From assembly GCA_032718565.1 (NCBI GenBank), contig JAVGVS010000056.1:434001-498000 (forward strand): a DNA stretch of 64,000 bases. The letters run 5' to 3'. The stretch is from Distichodus sexfasciatus (lineage: Eukaryota > Chordata > Actinopteri > Characiformes > Distichodontidae). The position numbers and the translations under genes were made by a program. This document shows positions 1 through 11,500 of this stretch, piece by piece. The notes under the pieces are model-generated. The model did no database searches. It saw only the letters and a program-made list of their open reading frames with translations, and had not been told where the DNA came from. Every line of letters starts with the position of its first letter. Positions within the stretch are counted from its first letter, which is position 1.

Positions 1-2794
1 TTCCATGGAATGACCACATGCTATTCCCTTTCCTCACAGCAGTTCCTTACATGACATTTTTAGAGCCAGAGAAAGATATTTATGTGAAAACATCATAATG
101 AAGTAATAGCTTTGGGAGAGAAATTGAAAAGTTTATAGGCTTATTTGTCGGCATGCCCCACGTAGAGTCTTCTAGTTTTACTTTTGTGAGCATTTATGAA
201 GATTTCTGACTTTGATTCTTCTAGAACCCAGTGGATAATTGCTGTCAAATTTTCATTTAAAGCATTAACAGCAATGAGCATTAATAGATTTGATCTGACC
301 GTCTTATCAACATTACAGAATTACTTATCAGAAAGGAATCACCAGAAGTGAGATGGAGTATTTCGGTCATCCTCCTTCCCCAGTAATAACTCTGTAAAAG
401 GATACTGAGTGTGTGTGTGTTGGGGAGATTAGGCATGTCGCAATTTATACCACAATGGAAACAATAGGTTAGCGAGAACACTGCCGGCATCTCTAAGCAA
501 TGTGTCGTCCTAAGATAGCACCGCATGCTGCTGGCTCGTAACAAAGAGGCTCCTGCTCTATTTATTCTGGGAAACGAGGCTCACACAAGTTCTAGTTCAG
601 TTTGTGTGAATCTAATCCTCCTTTGTTGCACTGTGCCTTTTTTAGTTTTATCAGTCATTTGCTGACATCCTTCCAGGTTCTTCACTGCCACCTTAATAAA
701 GTCTACACTACGTTTAATTATGTGCAGGTACAAATGGTCACTATTCTGATGTAGGTGTCTTTTGAATGGCCTTTGGAGTGTTGCTGCTGTAAGCAGGAGC
801 TAATAAAAAATAATGCACTCTTGAGGTTGCCCCGGGAAAAAAAAGGGGTTGGGTCAGATTAGGCAAATGACTGTGCCAAAATCTAGCTGGCGCTGAAACA
901 ATCCTGTCTACAGTTCTGGAAGCTGTTTGAATATTCTTGAATAACAAGATGATGATGAAAAAAAGTTCTAGGGAGTTATGTAAGCTCCTGGGTAAACTGA
1001 GGTTTGCAGAGTGGTGCGTCGTTGATGCGGCTACGGACTGGCATTAGCCTTAAGTGTAATAACAGCGGGGCGCAGGAGGGCACTGGAAAGCTCTTTTACG
1101 CTTCCCTGGCATATTACGAGAGCCCGGGTAACAAACGTGTATTTGTTCGGAATCGGGACCGTTCCGTCTCAGACGGTGGCTAAAGCCAGGGCTGGTCTCC
1201 GAATTACATTTCACATCCCGTCATGTATTATTGAACGTAAATGAATGCCAAAAAGCTGTTTTTTCCCCCGTTTTTTCTTGTGTGCATGTGTTTACTCTTG
1301 ATCTGTAGACATGTGGAAGCAGTTTTTGCCCCACAAGCACGAACCCTGTCTTAGGTGCTTGTGTGTGTGTTTGTCTGTGTGAAAGTCTCAGATGTTGAGG
1401 TCTGTCTGATCTGTCTGATTAGGCTTGAGACAAGATTAGGAGCCACTGACTAAACATTCCGCAGCCTCTCGAGTTTGGGTCAGATGCATCTGTGCGCCAT
1501 TACCGCTAATTGAACTGTATTCCAACGCTGAATAATGACAGATAGAAGGCTGTGATGCCTCTGGGAATTTCTATAGACTTTGCTGTTTCTTTCCCCTTTT
1601 TGGTCTCGCTGTCTAAAACATCAATGGAATACACACAGGCTGACGTACAGAAGAGCAAAAAAAAAGCTAAATGTTAACCAAAATTTAGCACTCTCTTCAG
1701 CCAGAAAGGAAATTGCAAAAATGCAGCCTTTCACAAATGTACTTTGAGTTCACTTTTCCACCTCAGCGTTGAGTCTTTTTTTCCCCTCGCACTTCTACAT
1801 AAAGGTGCCTGAGATAGATGTCCTCACAGGGGAGACGGGGCAGTTAAACTGCTGCAGGCATCTGGAGAATTAATCGTTTAAATGAGGCAGATGATCTGGC
1901 GGCAGTATTTACTTTGGAGTGCTGAGAATGGCCTCGCCTCGCCACTGACTGCTTTGGCACGGGGCATGGCGACTTACAGCTCGTTACTGAGTGACTGAGC
2001 GACATCTGGTTATTTAAAACCGTGATTTAAGGCCTGCGCCCGATGTCATCCGCCATTTTCCATCCCGGCGCATAGGGGAGCAGCTGCCTCCTCACATTAG
2101 GGAACAGGTAATAAATTCCGCAAGAGGTTGAGGTGGGGAAGGGATGAGAAGAGTGACAGCGGATGGGCAGGAGGTGTAAGCGGAGGATGGAGAATCAGTT
2201 ACCAGCCAGGCGCACAGATATTCCTCTTAATAAAAAATGTAGTGTGGAGTCAGTCTTTTCTCAGTGATGCCTGTTAAGTGGTTTGTCGGGTTAATTGGGG
2301 ACGAAAACAATTCGGACAGTCAACTGTTTAAAGCCATTAACATTGACAACATAGATTCTTATGTAAAAAAAAATCTTGAAGTTAAAAGAAGACAAATCTG
2401 TCCCATACTAAATTAATTCATGTATTTATGTCAGAGGAAGTTAATTTGTTTTCCATAAAAATAATAATGTTGTGCAATATATTTATGGCCCATTTTGTTT
2501 ACTTGAGAAAGTGTATTTTAACAGCTTACCTCACTTATAATTAGTGTGTATTGTTCTAATCTATTGAAATAGTTAATAGAAATATGTAAGTAGAAATATG
2601 TGTAATAATTACATTGGCCTAAAGTAATGCCCAAATTCTTAAAAAATATCAGGTATAAACTCAAAGACACCTTATATTGAGCTTAAAACATTAAATTCAT
2701 GAACAGCTCTCAACAGATTAAAAAAAATTCTCTTTAATTCACTAAACTGCATCATAAAAGATTAAAATTATATATCTGTGTATTATTGACATAC
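1..2794. other. Non-coding stretch, probably intron 1 of the signal-peptide gene
   Basis: No exon was recognised on either strand. Two GC-richer blocks (about 1010-1200 and 1800-2200) stand out from AT-rich flanks and lack obvious repeat signatures, so they could be regulatory. The remainder is ordinary AT-rich sequence. Confidence 0.5.
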
Positions 2795-2858
2795 CTTGTA
2801 CCAAGGCCAGAGCAAACAGGGAGCTGAGAACCAGTGTCAGCTCAGTCCAGTCCCACAT
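2795..2858 (-). CDS. Signal-peptide first coding exon of a secreted protein, probably cilp2 (partial)
   Basis: ATG at 2858-2856 has a strong Kozak context (GGCACCATGT). The 21 codons MWDWTELTLVLSSLFALALVQ form a hydrophobic signal peptide, and the donor CAAG|GTATG at 2795/2794 leaves phase 1. I could not find the next exon in 1-2794. In human, CILP2 is the next same-strand gene after YJEFN3, and the CILP family has a short signal-peptide exon. The gene name is therefore inferred from synteny and structure, not from diagnostic protein sequence. Confidence 0.5.
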
Positions 2859-2959
2859 GGTGCCACACTTTTCTCCTCAATGCGTCACCAAAAAAGCAAG
2901 ATCTGATTGACTTGACAAGAAAATTAAACTGTCGGTTAAGTTTTTCCCCTGTCCTTCAA

Positions 2960-3065
2960 CCCAGGTCTGATGAATGTCGCACATTTCCCTGAGAACAGAG
3001 TTTTAAACGACAGGCGCTGGGGAGAGTGGTCCAATCCAGCCCCCTCCTGCCTACTATTGGCCGGA
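2960..3065 (-). promoter_or_regulatory. Candidate promoter of the signal-peptide gene (probable cilp2)
   Basis: Upstream of the 2858 start codon, the minus strand has a CCAAT box (GGCCAATAG, about 3056-3064), a reverse CCAAT (ccaat on plus at 3031-3035) and a TATA-like GTTTAAAAC (3008-3000). That spacing would put a start near 2970 and a 5' UTR of about 110 bases. Promoter identity is inferred from these motifs only. Confidence 0.4.
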
Positions 3066-3069
3066 GTGT

Positions 3070-4660
3070 ATCCGAAGAAAAAAAAAAAAGACAAAGGTAG
3101 GAAAGGACTGAATGGTGGGACTTCACTAAAAATGGCCATTTGTTCATTGCGGCAGGACGGTTTTCCCAAGTTTTTATTTATATTTACATTTCCTCTCATT
3201 TATGGGAGTTGCATTCATTGCAGTTGTCCAGGTTTGAGAATGAAATGGATATGTAGTAGTTTCATTATAAATATATTTCAGAATAAAATTTTGGAAAATA
3301 TGTAGCAATTTTCTACCATGATTTCACATTTTTGTTAGTTATTCACACGTCTGTTATAATGTATGATTTTACATTTTTTAATTGGTCCTCAGTTTAGATA
3401 AGTTTTAATGTAGGTGTTAATATAATGTGAAACATATGCATCAAACTCTATACATATGTTCAGGCGGTGACTCAATGAATTACTATGTTAGTGTCCTTGC
3501 AGGAAACATTTTTACAAAGCACGCAAGGACAGCAGTAAAACATGTATAGTCTGTAAAAAATGTCTCATGAGCAGCCTGGACTTCCCCTGTCAAGACTGAT
3601 GACTGACAGTAACCAGTTGCATTGTTAGAATGTTCAGCAGACAGTAAGACAATAGCAGATGGTCCACTTATGGTTCAGTTTTCCAACTTCAATGGCTGTT
3701 GTTTGCTTGATGCTCCGTTGCCAACGGTGGAAGTGGTGTCATATAAAGTGACATCCCAAAAAGGTTTGTGAAACAAAGATATGGATTTGTAGTGGATCCG
3801 TCAGGGGTAAGAATGTTTTGGAGTTCTTACATCCTCCCATTTGGAGGATAAACAGTACTTTCAGGACGTGTAACAGAAAGGCAGGGTATTTAAGGCATCT
3901 TGAACACACTGATCGACTTGCGGGATGTAAAAATTAGGCAGCATCCCTGATGAGAATTGATAGCTGAACGCTAGTAAAGAACAAAAAAGCTATAAAGGCG
4001 AGTGTTATTTATATGTGGGTTAAAACGTGGAGGCTGTTCAACACTAAACAGCCAAATTTTCTGTAAAAGCACAGACCGAAGTATTTTTCCCTGCCTCCCT
4101 TTCAGTCTAAACACATTCTCAGATTCTCCTTTGTTGACATATTGAGTGCACATGACTTTGGGTGTCAGTCATCCGCAAGCAGTTCGCTCTAAGGGTTTGA
4201 AGATTAGCAACGATTTTTTAAAAATATATTTTGTTTTTCAAGGGGCCGGATGTTTCCAAAGTTGGCAGAATAAAGCAGACGTGCTTAAAGACGTTTTAAG
4301 GCTTATAGAAATCCAGGACTTTTTGATAACCTCCAGCGCCCTTAACATTTACAATGTGGAATAAACAGATGTCCTGAAACAGCCTTTACACCAAGCAGGG
4401 CGTTTCTTCTTTCTGGATGTTTTATACTGTTGTTAGGGAACAAAGGTTCATTCTTTGTGCCTACGCCTTTTTTCCTCACTTTGGGTAAATCTCTGTGTAA
4501 AGATAATATACTCTATGGTCTAAAGATGTGGATAAATTCTTTTTGTTCCCAAATACTGGCAGTCTGACTTCCATTTCCAACAGATATATGATCCAAATGT
4601 GGCCGTGTGTCACCATTAATCTTGAATTTGAAAAAACCTGTGGGATGGAACCACGTCAAT
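3070..4660. other. Intergenic spacer between yjefn3 and the signal-peptide gene
   Basis: AT-rich sequence between the upstream region of the 2858 start and the presumed 3' end of yjefn3. It has a 12-base poly-A at about 3077-3090. No coding potential, RNA gene or clear repeat was recognised. Confidence 0.5.
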
Positions 4661-4664
4661 GCGC

Positions 4665-5362
4665 AGGAAACTGGAGGTTTCAGAAAGAATTTATTTGAAT
4701 TCATCTAAATTTGCCATACACACATTCTATCCAAACTACAGGTCTATATCCATCTGTCCACAGAGTGACCACACAAAGGTGTTTTAGGCTTCAGTCTTTT
4801 GGATAATGTTATGCAAAAAGGAATATTTTTCAAACATGTCATCTCTCTTACATAAAAGGAAAGGAAAAATAGATACATCTTTACAGCATCGGCAATGAAC
4901 AATTGGTCTTACAGCTATTTAGAACTTCTCTGCAGAAATCTTAAGGATCTATCAAGGCTTTAAATCTTCGTTAATGCATCCACCAGGTTGACCGACAAAG
5001 GAGTGTACAGACTCTGACATCCCATAATATACAGAGAAAAGTGATTTCTGAACTATAAAAATTAAACAAAGTGGAGAAAAGCAGTGTTCATTTTAAGTGC
5101 AACAGTCCTGTATGTAAAATGACATAAATATGCTAGAAGAAATGAACGCTGTATTGGCAGTTTTCAAGCACATAAAAAAAGTAACTTCAGCTACACACTG
5201 CATCTAAGTATACATTTTTTTTAAAATCACATTCAGCAATCACAACTGTCTCAGCTCACAAAAAATGCTAGACAACAATATACCACAGTAACAATCTATA
5301 AAGTACAAAAGGTGTATATATTATCCTTATTTATCGAAAATATGAGCTTTGTTGTGCATGTG
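4665..5362 (-). other. yjefn3: Probable yjefn3 3' UTR with AATAAA signal
   Basis: AT-rich non-coding sequence follows the stop codon. A GATAAA-like variant lies near 5330 and a canonical AATAAA (read on minus) lies at 4695-4690, so cleavage could fall near 4665-4680. The end is inferred from the signal only; a shorter UTR ending just after 5330 is possible. Confidence 0.45.
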
Positions 5363-5559
5363 TTACAGTTCTATAAGACACTCTGTGCCTGGAAAATCGG
5401 GCAGATTGAGTTCATATTTTTTCTGCATGTCATATGGAAGAAATCTTCCAGCCAGAAAGTGCTTCCCCGAGAAACTTGTGGCGCACTTCTTGGGGACGGT
5501 CAGAGAGATGAGAACCTCTGGATTTATTCCATCTTTATTTGCTTCATCTACGTCCCAAC
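5363..5559 (-). CDS. yjefn3: yjefn3 terminal coding exon 6 (residues 182-246, stop)
   Basis: The acceptor is TTTGAAG|GT. The exon completes Gly182 and encodes WDVDEANKDGINPEVLISL, then a conserved core (PKKCATSFSGKHFLAGRF) and a C-terminus ending LPDFPGTECLIEL. The stop TAA is 5365-5363. The VPKKCA...F...GRF...Y.LNLP.FPGTEC pattern is the usual YjeF_N C-terminus. Confidence 0.95.
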
Positions 5560-8500
5560 CTTCAAATAAAAAAATAGCATTGAAGTCAAAGCCTTATACT
5601 GGCTGTATACTATATATTAAACGGAATAGATTTTATTTCACAAAAATATATACCTGAGGGCACATCCAGACTGGCGATTGGAATTTTCACCTGTTTGAGA
5701 GTGACCAGTATTCCAGAATAGGGCTCTTTCACGTCTTTAAGCTCTGTTTCTGGGCCCAAAATTGCATCGATCACTAGATTATAGGCATCGTTTATGAGCT
5801 GGACCTGAACAATGAGAGCAGGGAGGAATAAACAAGGTTACACAATCATTTCTGGTCATTTTATAGTGCGTCATTTGCTGATCAAAGATCAAAAAGCAGA
5901 CAGCGTGTGGCCAAAAAGAATCCTACCTCAGTTGGAAGATAAGATAGAAAGGGGATGTCCATCTTCTCGCATTGGACGGTGAAATCCTGATGCAGGCTGT
6001 GTGTAGAGCGCTTGGGGTAAAAGATGGTGGGCTCGTACTCCTGCACGGGAAGGAAAGAGAAGGAGTGTGATCTTGTGAGCTCTGGGCCTTTAAGGAGATA
6101 CAGTGTCTGTAGTGCTGCAAAGATCACGCTCCTCAGGGTCTCATCAACGACTTGGAGAAACGTTAGTGAGAAATAGAAAACCAGACGAGTCTGACCACAC
6201 ACAGAGCAGATGAGGGACGTGTAACTCCATATATCCAATTTGTCTTTGCTTCACTGTTGTGGTTCTTCTGCTGACAAGCTAAGCAGGCACTGAGGAATGT
6301 AAGTCTACATCAATTAGACCCATGGCTAACAGTACAGTTTGCTACATACTGTACATCCAAATTTAATATCCTTTACAGCAAAACAGGTTTATCAGTTCAG
6401 ATGCCAGGTATCTTGCAGGTTTTTTGTCATACTTGACTTCAGAACAGTTATACCTGGTTTCATTTAGAGACTCAGCAGAGCTGACTCACTGGCGCTCCGG
6501 CACCTAGTTTTGCTGATCCTTGATTTACAGCTATTTTGTTATCATTATGGAGAGGACTTAGGATGAAGTAATAAGATTTTAATCCACTATAAAGTAATTA
6601 ACAGGAAAACTTTACTCCAGCTCAAGGGGGCATATGATCTTCTCTCCAATTCCTGTGTTACATAATTTAAAAATGTTAACCGAGGACTCAGGACAGATGT
6701 CCAGTCGATTCTGTAGCATGGAACAATGTCAACGAAAAGTTATAAAACCACAGCTAGGAGCCATGCAGTACCTTGAGGCCATCTCATGGTTTATATTTTC
6801 TCTCCATTGGATGAGAGCATATCAAATTGCATTAAGCATTCCAAGAGCGTTCTAATGTATGAATGGCGGCTCTCAAGCTTTGAGCCAAGTCATGGCCCTT
6901 CAGGGAGAGCAAAAAATAGGTTTAACAGATTACATCAGTACGTTTCCAATGAACACAGATACTCCATAAATGTAATACATATGGTGGTTACATTCGAACA
7001 TGATATTGTGAAGTTCACATTGTGATCTTTTTCAAAGTATTTTTCCCCATTACAGAAGATTAAGAACTACAGGGCTACCATACTGCAGTATCTCCCTGCA
7101 TTTCCCAGTTTTTCAGTTCAGTATAATGGATGTTCAGTACTTACAAACAGGCGTAGGTGACGGGCACACACCAGCCCAATGGCACCGTTCTGATCTGGTC
7201 CACAAATAACCAGCACCGTCGGCTGTTTCTTACTCAGAGAACTCAGAGGATACGCCTGTAGGGAGACATACAGACAGGGAAATTTCTCCAGTGAGACGTC
7301 TCCACTTTGCCCTCAACTAAGCCAAGTCATTCATCACTGTCAAAAGTTCTATCAATAGCAGATCTGGGACAAAAGAGAGAGAGAGAGCGAGCAGTTATCT
7401 CCAGCTAAGCCCATGACAATGGCCATGTAACAGTTGTAGCACGAGTGGAAAACTTAGCACAACACTAGGTTGCAGACTTTAAATATTGCACTTTCCATTG
7501 GTCTTCTAAATTGGGCTAAACAGCCAGCGCTGTTCATATTTTCCTCCCCCGCCTAAACGTCAAGCTGAAAATCCCTCATGTCTTATTCGCCAAAGTCCAA
7601 ACAGTGACTGCAGTGACTGTAGGACTTTATTCATTTTGTATTTCTGGGTCAACTTGGTGCCTCATCACACTGACAAATACCAAATGCTACATAGAAGAAT
7701 ATTATGTCTGCAATTTATGTTCATTGAGAAACCAGCATTTTTTCCTCTCACCTCACAGATATGATTCAGCATATGGAGTGTTATTTCCAGTCTTGCAGTT
7801 AAAGGTGGCTGTTGGAAGGAAGTTGATAAACTATGGTTGTAATTAATCTAATGGTAATAGAGAGCTGCATAATCAGGTAACATGGATATTCCATTAGGCC
7901 TAATCAGCTGGAAAGAATATCCTGTTGTCAGGTGTCCGAGATGCAGGATTACTAATATAAGCTGAGAGTACATCTGTCTTCAGGGTTTTGTATACAATTT
8001 GTGTTGTTGTAATCATATATTGTTTCTCCAGCCTGACCTCCATGTTGGAAAAACCCAACCAAGAGCAATAAATGGGGCCCTTAATGTCCTTTTGCTGGTT
8101 ATTTCTGGTCAACCTAGAATTTAAGAAACATTTTTATTCCAGTTTACCAACAAGTTTAGGTTGAAAAACTCAACATAAGCCAGGGTTTGTGCCTTTAACA
8201 GGCTATTGTTTATTTATGATCAGTCTAGAATTTAAGACATGTTTTATGTCAGTGTGCCAACATGGTTAGGTACATAAGCCAGTACTGGTGGCCACTAAAT
8301 GGCCATTTGCTGTTATTTCTGTTAAATTGTAAATCCAAGACACATCATGGTAGTTTGCAAAGCTGTTTTGGCAATAGAATCACGGTAAAGGAGCCCAAGA
8401 CGCAGCTTGGGCTGGGCAAGTAATACAAGTCTTTATGAACCTTTCTGCTGACCAGCTAAAAACAGCATGCTGAGCCAGGCTTAGTTTTTTTAGTCAAGTC

Positions 8501-11500
8501 TCACTGTCCGATTTCCTCTGAAGGCTCTCATTCACGGTGAAAACGTTCTGTCACTCCAGCTACAGACCTACAGGGAGTATGTTTAGGTAAAGGGCTGTTG
8601 AAGTTAGTGGTGCAAGGGCACGTTTATTTAAAAAAGCTTTTGTTTTTGCTGCAATTCCCTCGTGCTTTGGAAAGAGAGGGGAAGCTAAAGGTGAGGTGTG
8701 CTGGAGGACCTGGAGCCAGCAATTGTGCTGTTTTGTTCTTTTACAAGTCTGCTGATGGAGGGATGGAATGCTGTGCGGCGGATGCGTCTGCCAGCTCTCC
8801 AACACACGTAACCCTCCCAGCTCCCTCTCCACACCCCTGAACATTGACTTGCACTAAATTCTTAGGAAAAGTACAGAAATTGTTTGATTGTTCTGAATTT
8901 TTTCACCTTCCAAATTGACTTGAAAAGTCTAATTTAATAATATTGGGTTGCATTCACCCGTCGTTCTTAAAAAGACATTTGTTCTTAAAATCTTCTTTTG
9001 CAATATTTATGAGGATTCTGACATGTCTGACCTCCAAGGCATCAGAGCGTAGAGTGTAGGTCGCAGTTCACTACACGCTTCAAGCAATGGATGTTCCTCC
9101 TCTTCTAGTTAAGACGTCTTCCTATATCTCATATGAAAATGGTCCAAGTCTGTGAAAGCCACAATTCATTACCTTCACAGAGCAGTAGGCAATTTTCAAT
9201 GGAGATTCACCAGCAGTAGCAATATTCATGAGGATTCTGACATTCAGTCAGTGTTTTTGTTTAAGGTTTGTTCCTAGGTCAGAACTCAATCTACAACTGA
9301 TGAAGAGCAGTCTTGTGCAAATCTTATTGCATGGGCGGCATGGTGGCGAGGAGGTCCCGGGTTCGATCCCTGTGTTGTAGGGCCCTTCTGTGTGGAGTTT
9401 GCATGCTCTCCCCGTGTTCGAGTGGAAAGTCATGTAATATAGGTTGATTGTCGTATCTAAATTGGTCCTGTGAGGTGTGAATGACTGTGCCCTGCGGTGT
9501 GTTGGCGCCTGCTCAGGGTTGGTCCCCGCCTTGCGCCCCTACTTCCCGGGATATGCTCAAGTCCCTGCAACTCCGATAGGGATTCAGCAGTTCAGATAAT
9601 GAATGAATGAAGGATAATGAATAAATGAATAAGTTGAAGTTGATAAATAAAGAGGCAGATATATTTATCACACCAATTCTATAAGCAGTTTATTCCAGGT
9701 TCCAGTTATTTAGGTCGGTGTTTTGTAGTTAAAAAATACAAATGCAGGGTTATAACCAACTCTAGTGCAGTAAATATGTTTAGATGGATGTAGATGAATG
9801 AATGTTTCCTCTTACTCTGTTATTGTCTACAGAAGTGACTGTAAAACACTAACTTATGTTTTTTCCATAGCTGCCCAAAAACATTGTGTAATTCAGACAT
9901 GATCTAGTACAGAGAATTCCACAGTCAAAACACACACAGTGTTCCGTCAGTACAAGTGATGAAAAGAACTTCCTGATATCTGGATTTGGGACAGATCACA
10001 GACGTCGGCGAAATGTCTAAACGTGAAGTAGTTATTCCAGTGGGAGAGTGGACGGAGTTTGTTTTGGCCTTCATCCGCCGTGGCGAATAGCTAGGTTGTG
10101 AAATCAGAGTGGTAAAAGCCTGGCTACTGTGCTTTCCTTCGAACAACAGTGATGTCATTCCAGGCTTTAAGCTACTGACCAGTATTGTTTTTTCAAGGGC
10201 GCGATTTATGGCGTCCTCGGAAAGGCCGACGAGGGGCTAATTGTGACTAGAACCTTGTGGTCAGAATCCTCAGATGAAGTGAAGGGTCAGTCAGGAAAGC
10301 TCCAACTGGGAGTAGAAAATTTACGGGTAGAGGACATCCATCAGGAAACAAGCTCTCGGTTCACGGCGCTTCTCAGGTAAGTCTTCCAGCCTGACTGAAT
10401 CCAGATGGGCCTGCGGTGTGAGCACAATGATTTTGGTTTTTGGACTGGGCTGGACTCAAACCGGGCTTTCTGGCACTTTTTCTCCCTCCTCCTGGCCATA
10501 CTTGAGGCCTATGATCACCTGATTGCGATCCAGCCTCCGGGCCGCAGAGACTCTTTTAACATGCTCAGTGGCAGTGCCTTTAATTCTCAATGGGAGCTTT
10601 TACAAGGCAGAACCCAGAAACTGTCGAGTCTGACAAGTCATCTCCACCAATGTGGAGATCAAAGCCACAGGCTCTTTTCATGCTTGCTTAGAGCGGGGTC
10701 CCGACTCTCTTCGGGGGAACCGGATTTAAGCTGTTTCTGTTGCAGACGCAGAAATGGAAATGATGAAAACAGAAAAGGCTGTGGTTCGGAGGGGAAAAAA
10801 ACGCTTTCTGTGGTCTGTTAGATGTCTGACCTCCAATGCATCAGAGCGTAGAGTGTAGGTCGCAGTTCACTACACGCTTCAAGCAATGGATGTTCCTCAT
10901 CTTCTAGTTAAGACGTCTTCCTATATCTCATATGAAAATGGTCCAAGTCTGTGAAAGCCACAGTTCATTACCTTCACAGAGCAGTAGGCAATTTTCGATG
11001 GAGAATCACCAGCAGTAGCATCATTTAGAGCAGATTAGAGTAGATTACGTTGGTGTGTGTGTAAATGATATAAGCTCACCTTAGTGATGCAGATTTATAA
11101 CGATCCAGCTTCATTATTCTGGTGGATGGTTCATATTAAAAAATGTCATTTGTAAATTTATAGCCTAGTAGTTAATTGTAGATTTGCCAGAACTATTTGC
11201 CACTAATGGCAAACTTGTAGTGAACCTTTGGTGACAAAAGCATTTAGTACCAAAATTTAAAAGTACTTTGTGCCAAATTTAAAACGGTACCCAGTACCAA
11301 AAAGTAAAAGTACTTAGTACCAAACTTAAAAGAAAACTTACTACCAAACATAAAAGGGTACCAAACTCAAAAGTTAAGGCAGGGGGTGTGACGGCGCATG
11401 GTGTATGGGCTTGCCCAGGGCACCATACAAGCTTGAAACACCACTGCTGACTCACTTATATCCTAATTTGAATGTTAAAATATGACCAAATTTGCGGCAT

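Noticed and set aside
1..2794. Possible second exon of the signal-peptide gene
   Set aside because: No minus-strand segment with acceptor, phase 1 and CILP-like residues was found; the intron probably extends beyond the window.
10405..10821. 138-codon open frame on plus in yjefn3 intron 2
   Set aside because: No recognisable domain, no splice partners, odd composition, and its end runs into a duplicated non-coding block. Most likely chance.
11225..11368. CRISPR-like repeat run
   Set aside because: Units are degenerate with no unique spacers, and this is a vertebrate genome.
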